64,000 bases of DNA. Source: Aureococcus anophagefferens (lineage: Eukaryota > Sar > Pelagophyceae > Pelagomonadales > Pelagomonadaceae). Positions within the stretch are counted from its first letter, which is position 1; every line of letters starts with the position of its first letter. Below the pieces are notes generated by a model. The model was not told the DNA's origin, did not search any database, and worked only from the letters and a program-made list of their open reading frames with translations. Made by a program: the position numbers and the translations under genes. This document shows positions 8,180-17,621 of the stretch, piece by piece. Location: positions 1,196,825-1,260,824 of the forward strand of contig NW_008705565.1 of assembly GCF_000186865.1 (NCBI RefSeq). The letters run 5' to 3'.

Positions 8180-11100
8180 ATGGCGTCGGAGACGCTGGAC
8201 GACGCCTACGAGGAGATCGTGGCCGGGCGCAGCGAGGTCGTCGCCGCCGCCGGCGACTTCGTGTCGCTGAGCGCTCCCGCCGTCGTCGTCGGCGCCGCCG
8301 CGGCCGCCGAGAGCGAGGACGACGAGGACGCGTACCAGGAGGAGCTCGTGCCCATCACGGAGGACGGCGACGGCGACGAGGGCGGCGGCGACACGGCGCC
8401 GGACGCGCCGCCGTCGCCGGAGCCGCCGCGGCGCCAGTCGACGCGCGGCGGGCCGCTCTCGCTCTCGAACCGGCGGCGGTCCGCGGCCATGGAGGCGCGG
8501 CGGCGGTCGTCGAACCTGCTCCTGCCGTCGCAGCGGCGGAGCAGCCAGGGCGCGGGCGGGCGGAGCTCGCTCGTGCTCGGCCCCGGCGACGCGCTCCGCC
8601 GCGCGTCCGGCGACGGCGCGGGCGGCGGCCGGAGCAGCATCGTCGGCGGCGTCCGCCGCGCGTCCGGCGACTCCATGCGGCGGTCGTCGGCGGGCGGCGG
8701 CCGGAGCAGCCTCGTCGGGAGCCACGGCGGCGGCGGCGGCGGGCTCCTGGGCCGGCGCACGTCGAAGCCGCTGCGGCGCGCGGCGGGCTTCTCCCAAATC
8801 GACCGCCGCGGGTCCGGCGGGCTCGGCCTCCGCCGCGGCTCGGACGCGGCGGCGCGCGGCGCCCAGCGCCGCGGCTCCGGCGTCGGCCGCAGCCTCGGCG
8901 AGGCCGTGGACGGCATCGAGAGCGTCGCCGCGAAGCCGCTCCGCCGGTCGTTCCACGGGGGCGCGACCCCTTTGCCCGGCTGGGCGAACCGCCGCATGTC
9001 CGTCACCGCGGCGGAGAAGGCCGAGAGCGGCGAGGCCCCCGCGACTCGGGCCGCCCTCGTCGCCAAGGTCGCCGACGAGCTCAGCAAGCTCGAGGCGCAG
9101 GTCGAGAAGAACGCGTTGCGGGGCCGCATGTCGCGCCAGCAGAGCCAGGCCTTCATCTCGCAGCTCGATTCGGCGAAAAAGGCCATGGAGTCCAAGGTCA
9201 AGGCGTCGACGCGGCGGCGGCCCGACGACAGCGAGTCCGACGCCAACGAGAGCGACTCGGACGACGGCGCCGCCGGCGACGCGGCGCCGACGATCGAGGC
9301 CGCGGCGGCCGTCGAGGCGCGCGAGGCCTCGGCGCCGGAGCCCGCGGCCGTCGCCGAGGAGACCAAGTCCGGCGAGTCGAACGAGCGCAGGGGCCGGGGC
9401 TCCTGGCGCGGCTCCGGCCGGGGGCTCCAGTCGTTCGCAGGGCAGGACAAGAGAGCGAAATTCCCAACTTCAAAGGCTCCTATCTCGGCCGTTTTCCACT
9501 CGTTTCGGCTAATTTTTGGACGAGCGATCATCCCTCGGAGCGCTCTCGAAGCGTGAATGCTTTTCCCGGAACGCGCGCGCGCGGAACACTCACGTTGAAG
9601 CGACGTTGAACCTCTCTTGCCCAGGTCGTTCGTCGCGCTGACCAAGGACAACGTCCGCGGGTCCCTGAAGGACCTGTCGAAGCTCCTGGGCGGCGCGGGC
9701 GAGCGGGACGGCGCCGTGCAGATCCAGACCGCGCTGGTCAAGCTCATGGAGGAGCTCAAGGTCGGCCTCGGCGACGAGGGCGACCCGACGGGCGCGCTCG
9801 AGGAGACGTCGAAGGCGATGAAGGCGCTGCTCCAGTCCGCGGCGACGGAGTCGCTCGAGGCCATGCCCCCGCGGCGCTGGTGGATCCTGGACGCCGACGG
9901 CCTCGTCCGGAAGACGCTCGACGTCGCGGTCTTTGGCGCCGCCGTCGCCGTCGCGATCTGGGTGCCGTACTCGGCCGCGTTCCTGCGGACGTCCGACGGC
10001 GGCGACCGCGCCTTCGACGCGCTCGTCACGGCCCTGTTCCTGGCGGACACGGCGGCGAACTGCGCGACGGCGGTCGTCGTCGACGAGTCGGGCGACGCGC
10101 GCGAGACGCGGCCGGCCGCGATCGCGCGGCGCTACTTCCTCCGGTCCACGGGCGTCGTCGACGTGCTGTCGTCCGTGCCCTGGCACTACGTCGCCTGCGG
10201 CGCGCAGCGGAGCGGCGACCGGCGCTGGGTGACCTGCGGGCGGCCCCTGCGGCTCCTCCGGCTCTTCCGCGTGCACCAGATCTCGAAGCTCCGCCACTTC
10301 TGCGAGTACCTGGAGATGGTCTTCCAGTGGCACACGGCCTGGACGACGCTCATGTCCTTCACGCTGCGCATGTGCCTCTTCAGCCACTTCGTGGGCTGCG
10401 CCTGGTACGCCATCGGCACGGTCGCGCTCGCGCACCCGGACGCGCGGTGGAACGCGTACCGCGACGACGACGGTGCCGGGCCCGGCGACCGCGCGGCCGT
10501 CGCGACCTGGGTCGACGTCTACGTCGACCCCCGCGACGACAACACGGGCCGCTACATCGCCGCCATGTACTGGAGCCTGTCGACGCTGACGACGGTCGGC
10601 TACGGCGACGTCAACTCGGGGTCGACGGTCGAGCGGCTCTTCGCGATCCTGATCATGATCGTCGGCGTGTCCTACTACACCTACATCATCTCGTCGCTGT
10701 CGTCCATCATCTCGACCTTCGACTCCCAGGCCGCGCAGGTCAACGAGAAGCTCGTCGCGGTCCGGGGCTTCGTGCGCGAGAACAAGCTGCCGGGCCCCCT
10801 CGCGGACAAGGTCACGACGTTCTTCCAGGCCTACTACGCGGCGTCGAACTGGCGCATGAATTTGTACGACGCGTCGGAGCTCCTGGCGAACCTGCCCGTG
10901 GCGCTCCGGTGCGAGATCATCATGTACATCGAGCGCGACACGATCTCGCGCATCCGCTTCCTCGACAACAAGACGACGCCGTTCATCGCGGACATCGTCA
11001 TGATGCTCCAGCCGGCCTACTACCGGCCGGGCGACTTCGTCGTCAAGGAGCACTCGCCGGCGAACGAGATGTTCTTCCTGACGCGGGGCAAGGCGACGGT

Positions 11101-11743
11101 GCTGCAGAAGGGCAAGTCCGTCTTCGTGCTCGAGAGCGGCTCCTATTTCGGGGAGATCGGCTGCATCATCGACGCCGTGCGCAACGCGTCGATCCAGGCC
11201 ATGAACGACTCGGAGGTCCAGGTGCTGCAGAAGGAGAACCTGCTCGAGCTGCTGAGCAACTACCCCCAGGTCGCGGACGAGCTCCAGGAGAAGGCCAAGG
11301 CGCACCTGACGGTGAAGAAGCGGAAATTCGCGGTGGCGTCGCCGAGCGTGACGGCCAGGGACCTCCAGGCGCTGGGCCAGAGCCTCGCGACGTCCGACGC
11401 GGAGCGGACGACGAACGCGCGCGCGGAGCGCAAGGTCGACGAGGAGATGAAGCGCATCGAGCGCGGCTTCTCGGCGATCTCGAGCCGCCACGCGGGCGCG
11501 GCCGCGCCCGACGCGGGCCGCGCGAGCGTCCAGGAGGGCGAGGCCGCCGTGTCCGCGGAGCTCCGCAGCTTCAAGGACAGCCTCTCCGAGGTCATCTCCG
11601 CGACGGTGCAGCAGGAGCTCCGCCGGGGCTCCGCGCGGCACTCGCTGCGCAACTCCATCATGCGCGACGAGCTCGACGACTCCGACTCGGACCTCGACTC
11701 GCCCGCGGCCCGCGTCGCCGACGCGCCCGCGGCGCCGTCCTAA
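8180..11743 (+). CDS. Voltage-gated, cyclic-nucleotide-binding K+ channel (EAG/HCN/KAT-like)
   Basis: Exons 8180-9429 and 9625-11743 splice across an introner to give 1122 residues (junction GLQ|SFVALTKD). The ~415-residue N-terminus is disordered and has about twelve RRxS motifs. Membrane core from ~515: S4-like RPLRLLRLFRVHQISKL, then the pore MYWSLSTLTTVGYGDV (~735), a K+ selectivity filter (GYGD). A C-linker and cyclic-nucleotide-binding domain follow (~885-970: FFLTRGKATVLQKG, SYFGEIGCI). The C-tail is charged and probably coiled. It should conduct K+ at a membrane under voltage and cyclic-nucleotide control. The RRxS cluster suggests PKA/PKG-type phosphorylation, an inference. Confidence 0.92.
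9430..9632 (+). mobile_element. Introner (transposon-derived intron) in the K+ channel gene
   Basis: The element 9438-9624 (187 bp) begins CAGGGCAGGACAAGAGAG and ends CCTCTCTTGCCCAG, an imperfect terminal inverted repeat. It is flanked by the 8-bp duplication GTCGTTCG at 9430-9437 and 9625-9632. Intron 9430-9624 uses GT from the left duplicate and AG from the element. The interior (CAACTTCAAAGGCTCC, TTTTTGGACGAGCGATCATC, CACGTTGAAGCGACGTTGAA) closely matches the copy at 6741-6913. No coding capacity, so non-autonomous. Confidence 0.92.
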
Positions 11744-12156
11744 CACTCACATATCCCGCCGGCGGGGCGGCGACGGCGCGCTGAACGCGGCGTCGGGGCC
11801 CCAGGGGGATAAATCTCTCAGAGGGGGGTAAGGGAGCGGCGCGTCTGCGGCTCGCCGCGGGGCATGGGCCCGCGGCGCCGTCCGACGCGCCCCCTCCGGC
11901 CCGCGGGCGCGCGGCGGCGGGCGCCTCCGTCGGCGCGCCGCGGGGCATGGGCCCGCGGCGGCACCGTGCGGCCGGGCCGCGGATGAAGTCTCCTGAGCCG
12001 GGGCCGCGCATCGACGGGGCCGTGCAATGTGACCTCAACCGCAGGCAACGAAGCCGGCGTTCTCCCTACAACGAGTCGGTTGTGTTTCCCGCATGGGCGG
12101 CGGCCGCTAAGCGGGGGCAGCCCCGCGGAGACGGACGTCGACTTTGGCCGCCGGAG
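11744..12156. other. Intergenic stretch between K+ channel and ankyrin/U-box genes
   Basis: Gene-free by my reading. It holds a duplicated GC-rich block CGCCGCGGGGCATGGGCCCGCGGCG (about 11851 and 11935). The last 150 bp are less GC-rich and are a likely promoter for the gene starting at 12157. The open frame from 11947 merely extends that gene upstream and shows no domain. Confidence 0.4.
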
Positions 12157-13779
12157 ATGGACCTCGCGGGCATGGACCTGTCGCAGCAGCTCGACCGCAT
12201 GAAGGAGTCGTTCCTCTGGGCGGCGGCCAAGGGGGGCCGCGAGGAGGAGGTCGAGTCGCTCCTGTCCATCGGCGCCGACGTGAACTGGGTGAGCAACGAG
12301 GGCGACACGCCGCTCATCGCCGCCTGCCGCCACGGCCACCGGGGCGTCGCCGCGCTGCTCCTCGCGCACGGCGGCGACGCGTCCGCGACGACGTCCGGCG
12401 GCGGCGAGGGCGCGCTCCACCTCTGCTGCCGCCGCGGCGACGAGGACCTGAGCGCGCTCCTCGTGGACGCGGGCGCCGACGGCGACCGGGGCCCCGCGGG
12501 GGCCACGGCCTTCGACGCGGGCGTCGAGTCCGGCCACGAGCAGATGGTCGCGCGGCTGCGAAACCTCCAGCTCCGCCACGGCGCGGCCGCGCGCGTCCAC
12601 GGCGCGGCGCAGGCGCGGACGCCCCCGCGGCGCGCGAGCCCGCGGGCCCACGCGCCGCCGAGCGCCGCGCGGACGCCGCCGGCGGCGCGGTCCGCGTCCG
12701 CGCGGTCCGCGGCGAGCCCCGCGGGCCCCCCCGTGAGCCGCGCGCTGAGCCTGCCCGCGCTGCCGCGGCACGACGACGACTACGAGTCGTCGGCGGAGTC
12801 GCTGAGCCCGGACCCCGTCTCCGCGCGGCGCCTCCCCGGCGACGCGGAGCCCGCGCGGCGCGCGCGCGGCGACGCGGCGCCCCGGCGGAGCCCGCGCGCG
12901 GCCGACGAGCCCCGGCGCCGGGCGGAGGAGAAGCCCGCGGCGCCCTCCGAGGCCTTCTCCATGAGCAAGCTCTACGAGGGCGAGGGCGAGTCCAAGGCCG
13001 AGCGCGCGGCGCGCGCCGCGGAGCGGCGCATCGAGGCGGCCATGGTCGAGGCGGAGCGGCGCGGCGCGGCGGCCGCGGAGCAGGAGGCGGAGGACCGCGC
13101 GGCGCAGCGGAGCCGCCGCGAGGCCTTGCCCCTCCCCGGCGACGACATCTTGATCGCGCCGCCGGACCGGCCGCGGACCGTCGACGCGGAGCACCGGGGC
13201 TTCTTCGCGCGGCAGCTCGAGGAGGCGGAGCGCGCGCTCGCGGCGGAGCGGTCGGGCCGCGAGGCGGACAAGCGCAAGGCCGACGCCATCAAGGCCCAGA
13301 GCCACCAGCTCCTCTCGGACCTCATGCACTCGCAGTCCGCGGCCGCGCGGCTCCGGGACGAGCGCGCGCGGCTCCAGCGCGAGCTCCGGACGCTCCGGGG
13401 CCACGAGCTCGCGGGGCTATCCGCCGAGGAGCTGTCCAAGCTCGAGGCCGACGTGACGGCCGCCGCGCGGCGCATCGCGCGCTACAAGGAGAAGCGGCTC
13501 CGCGCCGCGCTCCGCGTGCCGGACGCGTACGTGTGCCCGATCACGCGCGAGCTCATGCACGACCCGGTCTTCGCATCCGACGGCCACACCTACGAGCGCG
13601 ACGCCATCCAGCAGTGGCTCATCAGCCACGACACGTCGCCGAAGACGGGCCTCATCCTCGACTCGAAGCACCTCGTGCCCAACTTCGCCATCCGCTCCGC
13701 CATCGACGAGCTCAAGGCCCGCAACGACAACGCGCCCGACGAGTCGCCCGCCGCGCAGAAGCAGGGCGAGCGGGCGTAA
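12157..13779 (+). CDS. Ankyrin-repeat / U-box protein, probable E3 ubiquitin ligase
   Basis: 540 residues from MDLAGMDLSQQLD. Residues ~15-150 contain three or four ankyrin repeats (SIGADVNWVSNEGDTPLIAAC, HGHRGVAALLLAHGGDA, GALHLCCRRGD). A proline/alanine-rich low-complexity linker and a long charged coiled coil (~270-440, many EAERRGAAAAEQEAED-like heptads) follow. The C-terminus is a U-box (~450-520: VCPITRELMHDPVFASDGHTY, ERDAIQQWL). U-boxes recruit E2 enzymes without zinc, and the ankyrin part probably chooses the substrate. The 11947 extension was rejected as start because no homology begins before 12157. Confidence 0.88.
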   Translation: MDLAGMDLSQQLDRMKESFLWAAAKGGREEEVESLLSIGADVNWVSNEGDTPLIAACRHGHRGVAALLLAHGGDASATTSGGGEGALHLCCRRGDEDLSALLVDAGADGDRGPAGATAFDAGVESGHEQMVARLRNLQLRHGAAARVHGAAQARTPPRRASPRAHAPPSAARTPPAARSASARSAASPAGPPVSRALSLPALPRHDDDYESSAESLSPDPVSARRLPGDAEPARRARGDAAPRRSPRAADEPRRRAEEKPAAPSEAFSMSKLYEGEGESKAERAARAAERRIEAAMVEAERRGAAAAEQEAEDRAAQRSRREALPLPGDDILIAPPDRPRTVDAEHRGFFARQLEEAERALAAERSGREADKRKADAIKAQSHQLLSDLMHSQSAAARLRDERARLQRELRTLRGHELAGLSAEELSKLEADVTAAARRIARYKEKRLRAALRVPDAYVCPITRELMHDPVFASDGHTYERDAIQQWLISHDTSPKTGLILDSKHLVPNFAIRSAIDELKARNDNAPDESPAAQKQGERA

Positions 13780-13912
13780 GGGGGGATCTTGAGGTGAATT
13801 GGTTTCGACGTTGAGGTCAGTGTTTGAGAGCGATTCAGTGGCAAAAGCGGAGCCATCCGAGATCGTCACACGCGAGCTTGCCAATACCAGGACTGCGGCC
13901 CAGCGCAACGAG

Positions 13913-14950
13913 ATGGCATCCGCGCGCTACGCACCGCTCGACATCAGCGGCTGGACCGTCATGGTGACGGGCGCGAGCTCCGGCTTCGGCCTCGCGACGG
14001 CCTGGCGCTTCGCGGAGCTCGGGCGCGGCGCGGCGCCCGGTTCTCGACTCCCGCGCGGTGCGCGCCGACGGCGCGTCGTCCCGCAGGTGCAAGCTCGTGC
14101 TCGTCGCGCGGCGCGAGGAGCGGCTCAAGGCCCTCGCCGCGGAGATCGTCGCCAAGTACCCCGGCGCGGCGCCGGCGCGGCGAGCCCGCGGCCGCGCCGC
14201 CGCGCGCGCACGCGCCTCCGCCGCAGGCGTCAAGTGCCACTGCTTCCCCCTGGACATGATGGACATCCCCAAGGTCGAGGCCGCGGCGACGCTCCTGCCC
14301 GCGGACTTCGCCGAGGTCGACATCCTCGTCAACAACGCGGGCCTGGCGCTCGGCAAGGCCACGGCGGACGAGAACGCGACGGAGGACGTCGTGCGCATGA
14401 TGACGACGAACGTGAGCGCCCTCATCGTCTGCACGGCGACCTTCGCCAAGGGCATGAAGAAGCGCGGCCGCGGCCGGACGGCTGGGAACTCCGTCTCCGC
14501 GAAGCCCGGCGAGAGGCACGTCGTCGCTTGTTGGGGGGGGGCGCGTCGCGCGGCGACGCGCCCCGGCGCAGGCACGCGGTGACCGCGTTCACGTCCGCGG
14601 CGCGCCACGACTTGGTCGGCACGCCGATCCGCGTCACGTGCATCTCGCCGGGCTTCGCGGAGACGGAGTTCTCCCTCGTCCGCTTCAAGCGCGTTCCCGC
14701 GGCGTCTCGCGGGTGGCGGCCGCCGCCCCCCCGAAAAACTCCTTTCTTTAGGGCCGACGAGAAGAAGGCCGCGAGCGTCTACACGGACCTCGTGCCGCTC
14801 TACGCGGACGACATCGCGGACCAGATCGTCTACGCGGCGACGCGCCCGGCCCACGTCCAGATCGCCGACATCATCTGCTGGCCCACGAACCAGGCCGGCC
14901 CGACGAACATCGCCCGCGTCGGCGCGTCGCTCGGCGCGCCCGCCAAGTAG
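13913..14950 (+). CDS. Short-chain dehydrogenase/reductase with a damaged catalytic region
   Basis: The SDR fold is clear: TGASSGFG cofactor loop, [21 protein letters not shown] and, near the end, [10 protein letters not shown]; YdfG/serine-dehydrogenase-like. Introns placed by frame are 14023-14086 (64 bp), 14164-14226 (63 bp) and 14689-14751 (63 bp), all GC-AG and all starting GCGCG. Between [10 protein letters not shown] (~14450-14475) and [14 protein letters not shown] (~14574 on), the expected segment with the active-site Tyr-x-x-x-Lys is absent. Its place holds a 36-nt inverted copy of the downstream exon (14486-14521) and a G9 run. As assembled the enzyme would lack its catalytic Tyr. 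A start at 13799 in the same frame is possible; 13913 fits the family length better. Confidence 0.72.
   Translation: MASARYAPLDISGWTVMVTGASSGFGLATAWRFAELGRGAAPGSRLPRGARRRRVVPQVQARARRAARGAAQGPRRGDRRQVPRRGAGAASPRPRRRARTRLRRRRQVPLLPPGHDGHPQGRGRGDAPARGLRRGRHPRQQRGPGARQGHGGRERDGGRRAHDDDERERPHRLHGDLRQGHEEARPRPDGWELRLREARREARRRLLGGGASRGDAPRRRHAVTAFTSAARHDLVGTPIRVTCISPGFAETEFSLVRFKRVPAASRGWRPPPPRKTPFFRADEKKAASVYTDLVPLYADDIADQIVYAATRPAHVQIADIICWPTNQAGPTNIARVGASLGAPAK
14486..14671. repeat. 36-nt inverted duplication inside the SDR gene
   Basis: 14486-14521 (GAACTCCGTCTCCGCGAAGC onward) is the reverse complement of 14636-14671 with one mismatch. The second copy is the genuine exon coding [11 protein letters not shown]; the first sits where the catalytic exon should be. 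The arms could fold around a 114-nt loop. A templated inverted insertion or an assembly fold-back would both produce this. Confidence 0.85.
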
Positions 14951-15074
14951 GCGGCCTTCGAAACGCGCGAGCCCCGCCCAACCCCCCTGCGGGCTCTAAC
15001 GTTCTCCCGATTTGCAGACATGGTTGGTTTTTACGCTTCTACCGCGTAAAGAGCGGCGGACGTGCGGAGCTCGC

Positions 15075-15521
15075 TCACGCGTAGGGGTCGGGCGTCGACG
15101 ACTTCGCGTAGGCCGGCGGCGTGCACGCGTCGATGAGTTCGGCGTCCGAGGCGGCCTTGATCGCGTTCTTCGGCCAGCGGCCCCGGTGCGCGTCGACGCG
15201 AAGGTTCGCCCATTTGTCGAGGCCCGCGTTGACGCCCGCGTCCGACGACGACGGGCACGCCATCGCCGAACAGGAGAAGAAGCAGTTCTCCTGAGCGTCC
15301 AGGGAGCCGCCCGACGCGACGCGCTTCATGTCCTTCGACGTCAGCTCGGGGCTCTTGGGGATCGAGGCCCAATCGATCTTCTTCTCCTCGAGCACGGCGT
15401 TCGGGGAGTCGGACCGCTTCTTCGACGATCGCCGGGGCGACTCCGGCGCGGCCCGCGCGTCGCGGCGCCGCCCCTTGAGCACGGCGAGCATGCCCGCGGG
15501 CGCGGCGTCGAGCACCGACAT
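15075..15521 (-). CDS. Unknown small protein, 148 aa
   Basis: The start at MSVLDAAPAGML is preferred over an in-frame upstream ATG (15554). The N-terminal half is basic and serine-rich (KGRRRDAR, SPRRSSKKRSDS). The C-terminal half has spaced cysteines (NCFFSCSAMACPSSS) and an ordered-looking end with DKWANLRVDAHRGRWPKNA and ELIDACTPPAYAKS. No signal peptide and no family recognised. It is divergent from the gene at 15694 with a shared spacer of about 170 bp. Reality is supported by its placement and balanced composition. Confidence 0.5.
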   Translation of the reverse strand: MSVLDAAPAGMLAVLKGRRRDARAAPESPRRSSKKRSDSPNAVLEEKKIDWASIPKSPELTSKDMKRVASGGSLDAQENCFFSCSAMACPSSSDAGVNAGLDKWANLRVDAHRGRWPKNAIKAASDAELIDACTPPAYAKSSTPDPYA

Positions 15522-15693
15522 TCTTGACGAGCTGTTGCAGAAGGCGATTCTCACGACAGCGGCACCTTTAGAGATGTAGCCGCGCCGCGGAAGTCGTTGA
15601 GCCGGCCGAGGCGAGGCAGCCCACGGCCACGAGCACCGGCGCCGCCACCAGCGACGAGGTCCGCGCGCTCGCGGCGGCCGTCGAGTGCCTGGG

Positions 15694-16533
15694 ATGATCT
15701 TCGACGCGGCGGAGGCGCGCGTGGGCGCCGTGGACGCGCTGCAGGCGGAGCACGGCCGGAGCCGGCGCTGCTTCCAGGACCGCCTCGCGCGCCGCGCCCT
15801 GCGCGCGGAGCAAAAGTCGGCGGCGGACGCCTACCGCCTCGCCGACGAGGGCGCCGAGAAAAAGGCCGCGGCGGCCGAGGAGATGAAGCAGCGGCGCGCG
15901 CGCGCGCGGAGCGAGGGCGCGGCCAGGGCGCGGCGGAGGGCCCGCGCGCGCGCGCGGCGGACCGAGGAGCGGCGGACGAAGAGCCAGGGCGACGGCGGCG
16001 GCGTCCGGTGCCGGCCGGCGACGGAGGCGCTGACGAGCGAGGAGAAGGTCGCGCTGGCGTCCTGGGAGCACCAGGCGGCGCAGATCGCCGCGGAGCAGGA
16101 GGCCGTCGCGTCGCGGATGAAGAAGCGGGGCGACGAGCTCGCGGCGCGCGAGGCGCGCGCGGCCGCCGCGCCGACGCGCGTCGCGCGGCCCGAGCTCTTC
16201 CGGCTGGACCTGCCGACGCCCGACGAGAGCGACCTCGTCGAGCCCGGCGAGATGACGAACGCGGAGTGGCACAAGGAGACGGCGAAGGAGCGGCTCGAGC
16301 TCATGAAGCGGGGGCGGCCGCAGCGCAAGGCCGCGCCCCTCTCGGAGGTCCTCGAGAACGAGATCAAGCGCGCGCCCATCCGGGCGGACCTCCTCGGCGA
16401 CGCGGCCCCGGCGGCCCGGCGGAAGAAGAAGGAGCCGTCGCCGCTGTCCCTGCTCGGCGACGGCGACCTGAGCCTCAACGTGCCCGTGAAGCCCCAGATC
16501 CGGCTCCCGAAAATCAACGGCGCGACCCAGTAG
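15694..16533 (+). CDS. Unknown charged coiled-coil protein
   Basis: 279 residues from MIFDAAEARVGAVDALQAEH. Long Ala/Arg/Glu-rich helices (to ~110), a conserved-looking middle (RPELFRLDLPTPDESDLVEP, MTNAEWHKETAKERLELMKR) and a basic tail (RRKKKEPSPLSLLGDGDLSL). Just upstream, the frame EVRALAAAVECLG would run straight into MIFDAAEAR if the G3 at 15691-15693 were G4, so the true protein may start further upstream and the ATG be internal. Family unknown; a structural or RNA-binding scaffold is only a guess. Confidence 0.55.
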   Translation: MIFDAAEARVGAVDALQAEHGRSRRCFQDRLARRALRAEQKSAADAYRLADEGAEKKAAAAEEMKQRRARARSEGAARARRRARARARRTEERRTKSQGDGGGVRCRPATEALTSEEKVALASWEHQAAQIAAEQEAVASRMKKRGDELAAREARAAAAPTRVARPELFRLDLPTPDESDLVEPGEMTNAEWHKETAKERLELMKRGRPQRKAAPLSEVLENEIKRAPIRADLLGDAAPAARRKKKEPSPLSLLGDGDLSLNVPVKPQIRLPKINGATQ

Positions 16534-16544
16534 TAGGCGCATCC

Positions 16545-17537
16545 TTAGAGGCTCGTGGCCTTGACGCCGGACCGGTGCTGGGCCGTCTCGACGCGCATCG
16601 TCGTGTCGACGAGCTGGTTGTAGAAGACGAAGGCGCAGAGCTTTTCGAGGAGGTACTTGACAACCACAAAGAGGGCGAGGTACTTGATCCACGCGTCCTT
16701 GAGCACCTCGCTCGCCGTCGGCGTGTACAGGATCTCCATCTCCGGGATGCGCATGACCATCGTGAAGTTGAACTCCTCGCGGACGCCGAAGGGCCCGTCG
16801 ATGGGCGGCGGCGCCGGCGACCAGACCTTGTAGAGCTCGTGGTAGTCCATGGTGTTGTTCCGGTTGCGGTAGCCGTAGAAGATGTTCGGCATGAGCGTCT
16901 CCTCGAGCGTGAGCTCGTGGTCCGTGGGGTCGAGGAGCGGGTACTTCGTGTAGGGCAGGTAGTAGCCGCCCTTGGCGCGGAAGGGCCAGCGCTGGCGCAG
17001 GCCCACGTCGCCGTCGACGTAGAGCGCCTTGCCCGCCATGCCGCCGCCGCCGCCGGACGAGTACGCGAGCGCGTCCATGTGGACGCGCGCGCGGCGCCGG
17101 AGCTTGACGTCGTAGAAGGTGACGAGGTCCGCGTGGAGGACGCGCTCGCCCTTCCGCAGCGGGATCAGCGCCGTGAGGTGGAACTGGTCCGCCATGCCGT
17201 CGCGGTTGAGGTCGAGCTCGATGGACCGCAGCGTCGGCACGCGGAGCTCGCCGCTGTAGAGGTTCTCGACGTCGGCCATGGACGAGAAGACGATCTGGAA
17301 ATTCCGGCCGTCGGCGTCGACGCCCTGGAGGTTCCCCAGCACCTTGTACTGGAAGGCGACCTTGGGCTGCTCGCGGTACGTGTTCGTCTTCAGCCAGAAC
17401 GAGGGCACGTTCGTGTAGGCGAGGAAGAAGGGCACGACGATGGCCACGAGCCCGACGAGGAGGAAGAAGAAGTAGGCGCAGGAGAAGCGCGACGCGTAGT
17501 AGCGCCGCGCCAGCGGCTCGTGATAGACCTCGACCAT
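16545..17537 (-). CDS. TMEM231: TMEM231-family ciliary transition-zone membrane protein
   Basis: 330 residues from MVEVYHEPLARRYYASRF. One membrane helix near the N-terminus (~20-42) and one near the C-terminus (~290-310) flank a lumenal domain. Family hallmarks are visible: SFWLKTNTYREQPKVAFQY, LDLNRDGMADQFHL, ALYVDGDVGLRQRWPF and a C-terminal KYLLEKLCAFVFYNQLVDT. In animals TMEM231 belongs to the MKS/B9 complex that gates cilium composition. It converges on the unknown gene ending at 16533, leaving 11 bp. Its presence implies a cilium or flagellum, or a retained relic, in this alga. Confidence 0.9.
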   Translation of the reverse strand: MVEVYHEPLARRYYASRFSCAYFFFLLVGLVAIVVPFFLAYTNVPSFWLKTNTYREQPKVAFQYKVLGNLQGVDADGRNFQIVFSSMADVENLYSGELRVPTLRSIELDLNRDGMADQFHLTALIPLRKGERVLHADLVTFYDVKLRRRARVHMDALAYSSGGGGGMAGKALYVDGDVGLRQRWPFRAKGGYYLPYTKYPLLDPTDHELTLEETLMPNIFYGYRNRNNTMDYHELYKVWSPAPPPIDGPFGVREEFNFTMVMRIPEMEILYTPTASEVLKDAWIKYLALFVVVKYLLEKLCAFVFYNQLVDTTMRVETAQHRSGVKATSL

Positions 17538-17621
17538 GGTGTTTTGCGGCTGCCCCGGACGAAGGTGCCGTGCATGCACATCAAGAAGCTCCTTGAGGTG
17601 TCGATTGATTGGCTCCTCACG

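Noticed and set aside
9590..11746. 718-residue antisense frame over the K+ channel
   Set aside because: Composition is Arg/Val/Asp/Leu-biased without domains; the sense strand has a complete channel.
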